A stretch of 17,005 bases of DNA from an uncultured Pseudobdellovibrionaceae bacterium (GCA_934277865.1 CAKQVW010000022.1:1-17005), one strand, 5' to 3'; counted from the first letter of the stretch, positions 1 through 7,434 are shown. The notes: generated by a model not told the origin, from the sequence alone. Translations and numbers: made by a program.

Positions 1-446
1 GTATTGGAAACCTCAAGCACACTTGCCACTTCGCGCCCGAAATCCGAGGCCACAACCTCCTCCCGCAAGTTTTTTTCTGCCGTGCCTTCAAGCTGGTGCC
101 GCAACGCCAGAGATTCCATCTGCGTGCTATAGTAGACGATCAAAAGGCCTTCGCCATCTGCCTGGCGCACGAAGCTCTCGCGAAACGCTTGCAGATCCTG
201 ACGAGGCACAAAGAGACCATTTAGCAGCACCAAGGTAGGCTTCCCGCTCTTGGCCTCCAGCTTTTCAAAAAACACCACGCGGTGAGTTGCATCTGGGTTT
301 TCCACTTCCACGTAGAAATTTTCAAAGCGCGACGCGTGCGAAGTCTTGGTTGTCGAAACAAATTGCGACTCGCAATTTGGGCGCGCCGCCAGGGCGACCG
401 AACTCAAAAAAAGAACACCAGAAGCAAGAATGATAGAGAATCTCAT
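1..446 (-). CDS. secreted alpha/beta-hydrolase-like protein, 3' end cut by window edge
   Basis: An open frame on the minus strand starts at ATG 446 and runs without a stop off the left edge, giving the first 148 residues. It begins with a clear Sec signal peptide (MRFSIILASGVLFLSSVALA, cleavage after residue 20). Residues 70-78 read KPTLVLLNGLF-like: a beta-strand ending in Asn-Gly, the place where alpha/beta hydrolases carry the oxyanion-hole turn. A following helix (QDLQAFRESFVRQA) and strand (GLLIVYYST) match the start of that fold. The catalytic Ser, Asp and His would lie beyond the window, so enzyme class is unknown. A TTG 42 bases upstream, in frame and behind GGCGAGGA, is an alternative start, but ATG 446 gives the cleaner signal peptide. 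It lies 80 bases downstream of the outer membrane protein gene in the same direction and may be cotranscribed. The secreted-protein call is firm; the hydrolase call is inference from fold pattern only. Confidence 0.7.
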   Translation of the reverse strand, partial: MRFSIILASGVLFLSSVALAARPNCESQFVSTTKTSHASRFENFYVEVENPDATHRVVFFEKLEAKSGKPTLVLLNGLFVPRQDLQAFRESFVRQADGEGLLIVYYSTQMESLALRHQLEGTAEKNLREEVVASDFGREVASVLEVSN

Positions 447-526
447 GTCGCCGCGGACTGTATCGCCAAAGCATGCGCTTGACTTCAAAATCCTCGCCGA
501 CGAAGTAGAACTTTCAAGGTCTCGCG

Positions 527-1303
527 TTAAAGATAAAATCGGAAAGTGAGATTCACGTAAGCACCGCCGAAATCAAACGCTCGTGCCGAGCCATCACCAT
601 TGAGGAGCGTGCCGCCAGAATCCTGGTTACCCGTGATCGCTGTCGTCGCCTTCTGACTCGTCAGTGACCCAACCTTTAACGACCGGTATCCCATCTCCAG
701 AGCCACCGTGGTGGTGTCGACAAAGAGCATTTCTCCGATCAAGTAGGCATTCCACATCAGCACCGAGGCCGAGGCTTTCTCAATGTAGTCGCCGACTCCA
801 AGTGCCGCAGACCCCGCCGGCGTCATCGCATAGCTTTGTTCAAGCGAGACCGATGCCATACCCGCTCCACCACCCAGGCTGATCCGAGATTCCAAACGCC
901 GCCACACAGGAAGCTCGATCGATGCTTTGGGCACAAGCGCCGAAATTTTGGAACTCATAGTGAAGTAGGGGGTGGTGCCGGCTCGGCCCGTGACACCCTC
1001 CAGAGCTTTGGCCACGAGATATTCTCCACCGAGCCGCAACTGCGCACGAGGCGAGGTGAGCACGACCCCGATTTCGCCCGAGTAGTTGCTGCCGACAAGC
1101 TGGTCTGTCTGCACACCGGCACCGGACGACATGGAGAACGCATGATCCGAGACGTTTGAGACGCCGTAACCGCCGCCAAAGTAGGTCGCAAACCGTTCGT
1201 TTGGCATATCAAACTTGCGAGCCCACGCGGAGCTTGGCAGAGCCCCTATGAGTCCGAGAATTCCCAAGCAAACAGCCCGTGTGGCAGCGGATCGAGTGAA
1301 CAT
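527..1303 (-). CDS. outer membrane beta-barrel protein
   Basis: This 258-residue protein has a Sec signal peptide (residues 1-28, ending PSSAWA before RKFDMP). The mature part alternates polar and hydrophobic residues with many Gly and aromatic positions: YFGGGYGVSN, YSGEIGVVL, AQLRLGGEYLVA, ASIELPVWRRLESRISLGGG, WNAYLIGEMLF, VALEMGYRSLKVG. It ends AYVNLTFRFYL, a terminal amphipathic strand with aromatics near the C-terminus, as in BAM-assembled barrels. Roughly eight strands can be drawn, matching small OmpA/OmpW-sized barrels, but no specific family signature is visible. Upstream there is only a weak GAGAGC ribosome binding site and a TAAGAT-like -10 very close to the start. It is the first certain gene of a minus-strand pair with the hydrolase-like gene. 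Barrel assignment is good; the transported substrate, if any, cannot be told. Confidence 0.75.
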   Translation of the reverse strand: MFTRSAATRAVCLGILGLIGALPSSAWARKFDMPNERFATYFGGGYGVSNVSDHAFSMSSGAGVQTDQLVGSNYSGEIGVVLTSPRAQLRLGGEYLVAKALEGVTGRAGTTPYFTMSSKISALVPKASIELPVWRRLESRISLGGGAGMASVSLEQSYAMTPAGSAALGVGDYIEKASASVLMWNAYLIGEMLFVDTTTVALEMGYRSLKVGSLTSQKATTAITGNQDSGGTLLNGDGSARAFDFGGAYVNLTFRFYL

Positions 1304-1619
1304 GCTCTCATCTTAGAACGCTTTCACGGTGCCTCGCAATTTTGTTCAATCACAGTCGATTCAGTGAAACTTTGGCTCCACCCCACCTCCGTCGCGATCG
1401 CCAGCGGAGGTTTTCCCTCTAGCGACGTAAGCCCCCCGTCATTTCTCGCTCGCCAAAGTTCTTGCAAAAATTTATCGGAACTTTTCTCAAAATCAGGTGA
1501 GACCGATGCCTGGGCCGAGGGCTGGCCCGACACCCTTCTTGGCGCCGAAATTTGGCACGAAACGGGCACTCTCGGCGGACTGCTACTTTGACCATTGACC
1601 AAAACGGGGGCTCGACAAA
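1304..1619. other. divergent intergenic region, 316 bp
   Basis: This stretch separates the outer membrane protein gene (minus) from the lipoprotein gene (plus) and should hold both promoters, though no consensus sigma-70 pair stands out. Two tandem heptamers TTGACCA lie at 1588-1601, just upstream of the lipoprotein start. A minus-strand open frame ends at 1324, only 20 bases before the barrel gene. Read from a GTG at 1569 it would encode about 81 residues with a plausible stretch (DFEKSSDKFLQELWRARND), but it has no convincing ribosome binding site and uses AGA, CTA and GGG codons more than its neighbours. A 75-codon plus-strand frame (1364-1591) overlaps it. Neither is called as a gene. Confidence 0.5.
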
Positions 1620-2330
1620 ATGAAACCAGCAAACGAACACAAACTCTCGTGGGTGTACCAAAAGACATTCACCGGCCTTCGCCTGACTTTGAGCTTTGCG
1701 ATTCCACTTGCGCTTGCGTTCTTCACAACCGCTTGTGACAAAAATCAAAATGAATCTGGCGATGGCGACAAAGTCGTCGCGCTGACGCCGCTTTCGGCTC
1801 CGACACAAACCTGCGCACAAGGCCAGACCAGCTACCAACCTCGTCACCAGAACTGGCACCATGCCCCGCACGCACAATACAACGTCGTGCCCTACGGCTA
1901 CGATTTTGCCGGGCAACCTATTCAGATGGGTCCGTATGCGCAAGGCCATCATCAGCATGGTTTCTGCGGATGCCCGACCGGCAGCCAGGCGATGTGTGAT
2001 GCGCGATACGGTTTGGTTTGTGTTCCGACACAACACCTTCACGGGCACAACATCGCGTGGTGGCAGCTCGGACCATCGGGCTTTGCCTTCACCGGCTACG
2101 CGGGATACGCGGGTTACGGCCACGTTTTAAACAACCCGGTTGTCTATCGTCAGCCGATGCCAGTTCGCCGTCAGCGTCACTACGCGTACCCTCAGCATCA
2201 GGCCTCGATCCAACTTTCGTGCGCAACGCAAGTTGGACAAACTTGCCAAGTGGGCGTGAACTCCTGCGGTGACAATGCCTATTGCCGTCCAATCGCACCC
2301 AATGCCCCCATCGGAGTGTGTGCGCGATGA
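1620..2330 (+). CDS. His/Tyr/Gly- and Cys-rich lipoprotein
   Basis: This 236-residue protein starts with a signal sequence whose hydrophobic core (LTLSFAIPLALAFF) ends in TTAC, a usable though weak lipobox; Cys39 would be lipidated. Asp at +2 in enterobacteria favours inner-membrane retention, but that rule may not hold here. Residues 70-180 are rich in His, Tyr, Gly, Pro and Gln (PRHQNWHHAPHAQYN, GHHQHG, GYAGYAGYGH). Two cysteine clusters follow similar spacing: CGCPTGSQAMCDARYGLVC, and the C-terminal stretch from SCATQVGQTC through CGDNAYC to CAR. They look like small disulfide-stabilised modules. No enzymatic motif is visible and I do not recognise a family. The His clusters could bind metal, which is inference. 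The start has only a purine/G run (GGGGG) upstream. Its stop codon overlaps the start of the next small gene as ATGA. Confidence 0.75.
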   Translation: MKPANEHKLSWVYQKTFTGLRLTLSFAIPLALAFFTTACDKNQNESGDGDKVVALTPLSAPTQTCAQGQTSYQPRHQNWHHAPHAQYNVVPYGYDFAGQPIQMGPYAQGHHQHGFCGCPTGSQAMCDARYGLVCVPTQHLHGHNIAWWQLGPSGFAFTGYAGYAGYGHVLNNPVVYRQPMPVRRQRHYAYPQHQASIQLSCATQVGQTCQVGVNSCGDNAYCRPIAPNAPIGVCAR

Positions 2331-2446
2331 CACTGCTGAAGCTCGTGCGAACGGCCGCCGAAGTGGCCCATGCCGCGATCTTGACGTGGCTGCTCTTTCT
2401 GGCGATCCAAGCTCTGACCCTGCACATGATCTCCGAAGGGTTTTAA
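2327..2446 (+). CDS. 39-residue single-pass membrane protein, ATGA-coupled
   Basis: A short frame begins at the ATG that overlaps the TGA of the upstream lipoprotein gene (ATGA) and ends at TAA 2444-2446. The product starts MTLLKLVRTAAEVAHAA, continues ILTWLLFLAIQALTLH and ends MISEGF. Residues 10-34 are nearly all hydrophobic and form one predicted transmembrane helix. Lys5 and Arg8 before it predict N-terminus inside. The four-base overlap is a standard sign of translational coupling, so it would be made with the lipoprotein. The function is unknown. Against it: the gene is very short, and leucine/alanine-rich helices can arise by chance in GC-rich DNA. For it: the exact overlap, the charge pattern and good codons (CTG, GCC, ATC). 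Confidence 0.55.
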   Translation: MTLLKLVRTAAEVAHAAILTWLLFLAIQALTLHMISEGF

Positions 2447-2457
2447 ATAATAGGCAG

Positions 2458-2511
2458 GGACCGCCCGAAGTCCTTGAAAAACGGCGGTCCGCAGCCCGGC
2501 CGCAATGCGGC
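2458..2511 (+). repeat. two hairpins in the gap before the M3 peptidase
   Basis: GGACCGCC at 2458-2465 pairs perfectly with GGCGGTCC at 2483-2490 across a 17-base loop. It is followed by GCCGC-AAT-GCGGC at 2499-2511, a tight five-base-pair hairpin. Neither is followed by a T run, so they are not typical intrinsic terminators. They could form a leader structure, a Rho-type end for the upstream pair, or a protein site. Pairing is seen directly; any role is guesswork. Confidence 0.35.
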
Positions 2512-2552
2512 AAGCGCGTGCAGGCAAAAGCATCTGTGGTAGACACCAAGCT

Positions 2553-4604
2553 ATGACAGATACTTCCAATCCCCTACTTCAGCTTTCGAAAAACCCGTTT
2601 GGCGCGTTCGCATTTGATCGCGTCGAAAAATCACATTTTAAACCGGCTTTGCTGGAAGCGATCGCAATCGCTAAACGTGGCTTCGCCGAAGTGAGCGCCG
2701 ACACCTCGCCCGCGACTTTTGAGAACACCATTCTCAAAATCGAAACGGCGCCTGAATACGTCAATCACGTGAGCACGATCTTCTACAACCTCGTCGGCAC
2801 CAACTCCGATCCTGAGATGCAAGCGCTCAACAAAGAGCTCTCGCCGATCTTGGCCGACTTCTCTAGCGATCTACTTTTGGATGCCGGCATCTTCCAACGC
2901 GTGAAAGCCGTGTGGGATGCACGCGAAAAACTTGGCCTGAAGGGCGAAGAACTTCGACTCACGGAAAAGCTCTACAAGAGTTTCATCAGAAATGGCGCGC
3001 TCTTGAGCGAAGCCGACAAAGTGAAACTTCGCGAAATCGATCAAAAGCTCTCAACACTGGGCCCTGAGTTTGGCGACAATGTTTTGAAGGCGACAAACGA
3101 GTTTAAACTTGTCATCGAAGACGCAGCAGACCTCGAGGGCCTGCCCGCGCAAGCCGTCGAGAGCTACAAAGAGGCGGCAGAGGAAGCGGGCCTTAAAGGC
3201 AAATGGCTGGTCACGCTTCATGCGCCAAGCTTCATCCCGTTCATGACCTACTCGCCCAAACGTCGACTTCGCGAGCAGCTCTGGCGCGCCTACAACGGTC
3301 GTGCGGTGAAAGAGAACCAAGCTGTGCTGCTAGAGATTGCAAAGTGCCGGCACGCACGTGCCAATCTTCTCGGCTACAAAACACACGCGCACTTCGTTCT
3401 GGAAGAGCGTATGGCGGCAACACCGGACACCGTTCAGAAGTTTCTCGATCGTTTAATGGAGAAGGTGCAACCGGCGGCTCGTCGCGATCTGGCTGAGGTC
3501 CGCAATTTCAAAAAGGACACGACTGGCGACGAGAGCTTCGAACCATGGGACTACGCCTTCTGGTCAGAAAAGTTGAAATTGAAGCTTCATGACTTCGACG
3601 AAGAAGCGCTTCGCCCCTACTTCCAACTGGAAAAAGTCATCGACGGCGTTTTTGAACACGCTCGCAAACTGTTTGGTCTGGTGTTTAAACCGATCAGCGG
3701 CATCCCGACACATCACCCAGAAGTAAAAACCTACGAAGTCGTCGAAGAGGGAACCGGTCGTCACATCGGTTTGTTCTATGCGGACTTCTTCCCACGCGCT
3801 TCTAAACACAGCGGCGCTTGGATGACGTCGTTCCGCGACCAGGGTTTTTACAAATGGAACACAAAGCCCGAAGGGGCGGTCGAACGTCCTCACATCGCGA
3901 TCGTTTGTAACTTCACAAAACCCACCGCCAATGCACCGTCGCTGCTGACGTTGGACGAAGTGAAGACACTATTCCACGAGTTTGGTCATGCACTGCATGG
4001 CCTGCTCTCGGACTGCAAGTACGTGTCGCTGGGTGGAACGAATGTCTACTGGGACTTTGTCGAACTTCCTTCGCAGATCATGGAAAACTGGGTGAACGAA
4101 CAAGAGGCGCTGGGCCTTTTTGCCAAACACTATCAGACCGGCGAAGTGATCCCTCAGGATCTCATCACCAAGATTCGCAAGAGTTCGCAGTTCCAGGCCG
4201 GATACTTCTCGATGCGCCAACTTGGCTTTGGAACCATCGATCTGGCATGGCACGGTGCCGACCCATCCAGCGTGCAAGACGTGATCTCCTTCGAGCGTCA
4301 GGCGATGAGCAAAACAGCGCTCTTCCCGCCTGTTGACGGAACGTCGGTTTCCACGGGTTTCACGCATATCTTTGAAGGTGGCTACTCGGCTGGCTACTAC
4401 AGCTACAAATGGGCCGAGGTGTTAGACGCCGACGCGTTTGAGTTCTTCAAAGAAAAAGGCATCTTCAATTCGGAAGTCGCCAAGAGCTTCCGCGACAACA
4501 TTCTCTCGCGTGGCGGTTCGGAAGACCCAATGGTGCTCTACAAACGCTTCCGCGGGCGCGAGCCCGATCCGGACGCGCTGTTACGTCGCGAGGGGCTGAT
4601 CTAA
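2553..4604 (+). CDS. M3 family zinc metallopeptidase (oligopeptidase A / peptidyl-dipeptidase type)
   Basis: This 683-residue protein matches the length of E. coli oligopeptidase A and Dcp. The zinc site is complete: HEFGH at residues 475-479, with His475 and His479 as ligands and Glu476 as base, and the third ligand Glu504 in FVELPSQIMENW, 29 residues after the first His as in thimet oligopeptidase. The substrate-binding GGYSAGYYSYKW block is at 609-620. M3 enzymes cut short peptides inside a deep channel; this one has no signal peptide, so it is probably cytosolic and recycles peptides. The N-terminus MTDTSNPLLQLSKNPFGAF is typical of the family, which decides for ATG 2553 over the in-frame ATG 2505, whose extension (MRQARAGKS) does not look like M3 and sits in a hairpin. 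The stop directly abuts the nadK start, indicating an operon. M3 is certain; the choice between OpdA-like and Dcp-like is open. Confidence 0.95.
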   Translation: MTDTSNPLLQLSKNPFGAFAFDRVEKSHFKPALLEAIAIAKRGFAEVSADTSPATFENTILKIETAPEYVNHVSTIFYNLVGTNSDPEMQALNKELSPILADFSSDLLLDAGIFQRVKAVWDAREKLGLKGEELRLTEKLYKSFIRNGALLSEADKVKLREIDQKLSTLGPEFGDNVLKATNEFKLVIEDAADLEGLPAQAVESYKEAAEEAGLKGKWLVTLHAPSFIPFMTYSPKRRLREQLWRAYNGRAVKENQAVLLEIAKCRHARANLLGYKTHAHFVLEERMAATPDTVQKFLDRLMEKVQPAARRDLAEVRNFKKDTTGDESFEPWDYAFWSEKLKLKLHDFDEEALRPYFQLEKVIDGVFEHARKLFGLVFKPISGIPTHHPEVKTYEVVEEGTGRHIGLFYADFFPRASKHSGAWMTSFRDQGFYKWNTKPEGAVERPHIAIVCNFTKPTANAPSLLTLDEVKTLFHEFGHALHGLLSDCKYVSLGGTNVYWDFVELPSQIMENWVNEQEALGLFAKHYQTGEVIPQDLITKIRKSSQFQAGYFSMRQLGFGTIDLAWHGADPSSVQDVISFERQAMSKTALFPPVDGTSVSTGFTHIFEGGYSAGYYSYKWAEVLDADAFEFFKEKGIFNSEVAKSFRDNILSRGGSEDPMVLYKRFRGREPDPDALLRREGLI

Positions 4605-5543
4605 ATGGCGAAGACGACAAAAAAAAAGCCAGCCACGCCTCGCACCAGCAAGAAGATGCGTTCGACCCTCGACAACCGCGTGATCGCGATTCTCTACCGG
4701 CCATCGACAGACCTTGCGATTCAAAAGAGCGAGGAACTTGCTGAGTGGCTGATTGGGCAAGGCTCGGAAGTGCTGGCGGCCCCGGGGCAAAAGCTGGGGC
4801 GCGGTATTCGTCAGGTGACCAACAAAGACCTCGAACGGCTGGATCTTGTGGTGGTCCTCGGTGGCGACGGCACGTATCTGGGTGCCGTTCGCATGTTGGA
4901 GCGTCACGCGGTTCCAGTTCTTGGCGTCAACATGGGCTCGCTTGGTTTCTTGACTGAGACACGCGTGGAAGATCTCTTCAACACGGTCATCGCCACCTTG
5001 GCCGGAAAAATGGATTTCCGACCACGCTCGATGCTCTCTATTGAAGTCCGCCGTGGCGGCAAGCGCATTGCCGAGTATCTGGCTTTGAACGACGCGGTTT
5101 TGGAGCGCGGTTCCGTCACGCACCTGATCAACATCGAGATCCACAGTGAAAAACACTTGGTGAGCCAGCTGAAGGCCGATGCCTTGATCATCGCCACACC
5201 CACCGGCTCCACGGCCTACAATCTCGCAGCTGGCGGGCCGATTCTTCACCCTGACACTCGGTCGATCGTGATCACGCCCGTTTGTCCGCACGCCCTCACC
5301 AGCCGTCCGCTGATCTTCCCGGACGACCAGAGCTTGAAGTTTCAACTCAAGCAAACACAGGAAGAACGAGTGGCCGGCAAGAATGCCATCCTCACGGTCG
5401 ATGGCGCGCACTGCGGCTCGATCACACATGCCGACGAAATTCTGGTCACCCGCAGCCCGATCGACCACATCACAGTTCGCAAGCCTTCACACAACTTCTT
5501 CCACCTCCTGCGTGAGAAACTGAAATTTGGGGAGCGCAACTAA
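4605..5543 (+). CDS. nadK: NAD kinase
   Basis: This enzyme phosphorylates NAD to NADP in the cytosol. The 312-residue sequence carries the family motifs: GGDGT at 86-90 in the N-terminal domain, LGVNMGSLGFLTE at 106-118, the ND pair at 162-163 (LNDAVLERG) and PTGSTAYNLAAGGPILHP at 199-216 for nucleotide binding. The first 24 residues are a Lys/Thr-rich extension absent from E. coli NadK; conserved sequence starts at NRVIAILYRP. Within this extension is a run of nine A bases (4619-4627). The start abuts the peptidase stop, and GAGGGG about nine bases upstream serves as ribosome binding site. ATG 4656 (Met18) would also leave a full enzyme. Its TAA overlaps the recN ATG as TAATG; nadK-recN adjacency is also known from E. 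coli. Confidence 0.96.
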   Translation: MAKTTKKKPATPRTSKKMRSTLDNRVIAILYRPSTDLAIQKSEELAEWLIGQGSEVLAAPGQKLGRGIRQVTNKDLERLDLVVVLGGDGTYLGAVRMLERHAVPVLGVNMGSLGFLTETRVEDLFNTVIATLAGKMDFRPRSMLSIEVRRGGKRIAEYLALNDAVLERGSVTHLINIEIHSEKHLVSQLKADALIIATPTGSTAYNLAAGGPILHPDTRSIVITPVCPHALTSRPLIFPDDQSLKFQLKQTQEERVAGKNAILTVDGAHCGSITHADEILVTRSPIDHITVRKPSHNFFHLLREKLKFGERN

Positions 5544-7390
5544 TGTTACAAGAGCTTCGAGTTTCCAACTTCGCAATCATCGAGAACGTCCAACTGGTTT
5601 TCCGACCTGGCTTGAATATTCTGAGCGGCGAAACCGGAGCGGGAAAGTCGATCCTCTTAAAAAGCCTTGGCCTCTTGATGGGCGACAAGGCCGAACCGAC
5701 AGCGGTTCGAAACGGCAGCGAATTTGCCGTCATTGAAGGCTCGTTTGATCTCGATTCACGAGCTGACATTCGTGTGAAACTCGAAGCGATGGGCATCGAA
5801 TGCCCGGAGTCGACCATGGTCGTTCGGCGCATCGTGGGTGGCGGACAGAAGGCGCGCGTGTATATCAACGGCGCGCTCTCCACACTCTCGGCGCTTCGCG
5901 ACCTTGTCAGCCCCTTGGTGGAAGTCACCGGCCAAACGGTGCCGTTGATTGAGCTCACCGGGCAGCACGACAATCGCCATTTGCTCTCCAAGGCATTTCA
6001 TCTTGAACTTTTGGACCAATACGCAGGCACAACAACGCTTCGCCTCGAGCACCAGCGTCTCTTCCATCGTCTGCGCGAGATCCAAGACGAGATCCACGTG
6101 ATTAAGACCGAAGAACGCAACCGCGCACTTCGCTTGGACTTCCTCATCTACTCTCGCGACGAAATTCGTGCCTTGGATCTCAACCCTGGCGACGAGGTCA
6201 GCATCGAGCAAGAGGCCAAACGAATGAAGCACGCCAAGCGTCTCCTCGAGTTCTCTGCCGGCGCGCAGGAACTGCTCGACGGCGATGACGACTCGATCTC
6301 GTCTCGTCTACAGACCTTGCTTTCTCGCGCAAGTGACTTGCGCCAACACGACGAGGCCTTGGCCACAAAGCTTGCCCCGCTGGAACAGGCACGTGCCACG
6401 ATCGTCGATGTGGCCTATGAGATGCGAGACTACGCGCAAGGACTGGATGCCGACCCCGAACGCCTAGAAGAGGTCGAGAGCCGACTCAGTCGCCTGCGAC
6501 AGCTTCAGAAAAAATATGGAACGACGGCAGTGGAGATTTTGGACGCCCTGAAAGCAACTGAAGACGAACTTCGCGATCTCGAAGCCAGCGACGAACGTTT
6601 GGCAAATTTAGAGGCCGAGGCACGCGCTTTTCGTGAAAAACTGCAAAGCCTGGCCAGCGAACTCCACAACAAACGTGATTCCGCAGCTAAGCTCTTTGCC
6701 GAAGAGGTGAATGCCGAGCTGCTTGATCTCAACATGAAAGGCGTGACGTTCTTGATCTCGGTTCAAGCAATGGCCGAAGCCGGTGCGAGCGGCATCAGCG
6801 ACGTCGAGTTTCAAACGCGCACATCGAAGGCCGATCTGCCACGGGCCCTGGCCAAAGCGGCCAGCGGCGGTGAGCTGTCGCGCATCTTGCTTTCTATCAA
6901 ACAAGTCGTTGGTGGTGGTGACTCGCTACTTCCTCGCACCTACCTCTTCGACGAAGTTGATACCGGCGTCAGCGGCGAGACCGCGGACAAAGTCGGCCGC
7001 AAGCTGCGCGCGATCGCACGTGGCCAGCAAGTCATCTGCGTCACGCACCTTCCACAGGTTGCGGCGCATGGCGATGCTCACTATTTTATCCAGAAGCAGG
7101 TTCAGAAAACTGGCACAAAAGAAGACGTCGGCAACGTGGCGATGGGTGTTGAACAGCTGACGGCCGAGAAACGAGTGCGTGAAATTGCACGCCTGATTTC
7201 AGGTGAAAAATTAAGCGCAACGTCGCTTGCTCATGCTCAACAATTGCTTGATGAATCCGCCAAAGCCGCAAAGCGACTGGCTTTGGAAGCTAGCGTCGCA
7301 GAGCGAACATCAGAAAAACGCAGTGAGAAATCCGGCGGGCGACGAAGCTCACCAGGAAAAGTACGCCGCGAGTCAGGGCTTGTTAAGTAG
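5543..7390 (+). CDS. recN: DNA repair protein RecN
   Basis: RecN is an SMC-like ATPase that acts on double-strand breaks during recombinational repair. The 615 residues show the expected order: N-terminal ATPase half with Walker A GETGAGKS at 29-36, the GQHDNRHLL block at about 140-148, a long Glu/Leu/Arg-rich coiled coil (about 165-390), the ABC signature SGGELSR at 441-447, Walker B YLFDEVDTGVSG from 467 and the switch-type VTHLPQ at 500-505. It is longer than E. coli RecN (553) because of a Lys/Arg/Ser-rich tail after about residue 570 and a short insertion at 124-143, where PLVEVTGQTV is followed by PLIELTGQHD. GGGGAGCG just upstream is the ribosome binding site, and the start overlaps the nadK stop (TAATG), so the two are probably translationally coupled. 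No LexA-type box was recognised nearby; expression likely comes from the operon promoter upstream of the peptidase. Confidence 0.97.
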   Translation: MLQELRVSNFAIIENVQLVFRPGLNILSGETGAGKSILLKSLGLLMGDKAEPTAVRNGSEFAVIEGSFDLDSRADIRVKLEAMGIECPESTMVVRRIVGGGQKARVYINGALSTLSALRDLVSPLVEVTGQTVPLIELTGQHDNRHLLSKAFHLELLDQYAGTTTLRLEHQRLFHRLREIQDEIHVIKTEERNRALRLDFLIYSRDEIRALDLNPGDEVSIEQEAKRMKHAKRLLEFSAGAQELLDGDDDSISSRLQTLLSRASDLRQHDEALATKLAPLEQARATIVDVAYEMRDYAQGLDADPERLEEVESRLSRLRQLQKKYGTTAVEILDALKATEDELRDLEASDERLANLEAEARAFREKLQSLASELHNKRDSAAKLFAEEVNAELLDLNMKGVTFLISVQAMAEAGASGISDVEFQTRTSKADLPRALAKAASGGELSRILLSIKQVVGGGDSLLPRTYLFDEVDTGVSGETADKVGRKLRAIARGQQVICVTHLPQVAAHGDAHYFIQKQVQKTGTKEDVGNVAMGVEQLTAEKRVREIARLISGEKLSATSLAHAQQLLDESAKAAKRLALEASVAERTSEKRSEKSGGRRSSPGKVRRESGLVK

Positions 7391-7399
7391 GTCAGACTT

Positions 7400-7434
7400 T
7401 GTCAGTTTCTTCTTCCTCAAGACAGAAACTGACA
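7400..7434. promoter_or_regulatory. 11-bp perfect inverted repeat upstream of TPR-winged-helix gene
   Basis: TGTCAGTTTCT (7400-7410) and AGAAACTGACA (7424-7434) are perfect inverted copies separated by 13 bases. It lies 10 bases after the recN stop and 23 bases before the next ATG. There is no T run on either strand, which argues against an intrinsic terminator. The position and symmetry would suit an operator for the downstream DNA-binding protein, perhaps autoregulation. A weak TTGTCA -35 at 7399-7404 overlaps it. The symmetry is seen directly; the operator role is inference. Confidence 0.45.

Noticed and set aside
1419..2123. 234-codon minus-strand frame opposite the His/Cys-rich lipoprotein
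   Set aside because: Arg/Val-rich translation without domain or ribosome binding site; the plus strand has the signal peptide, lipobox and patterned cysteines.
2505..2552. Longer N-terminus for the M3 peptidase from ATG 2505
   Set aside because: The 16 extra residues do not resemble the family, and the ATG lies inside a hairpin loop without ribosome binding site.
4581..5468. 295-codon minus-strand open frame opposite nadK
   Set aside because: It lies fully over nadK, whose motifs are certain. The translation has no recognisable domain and is a shadow of high-GC third positions.
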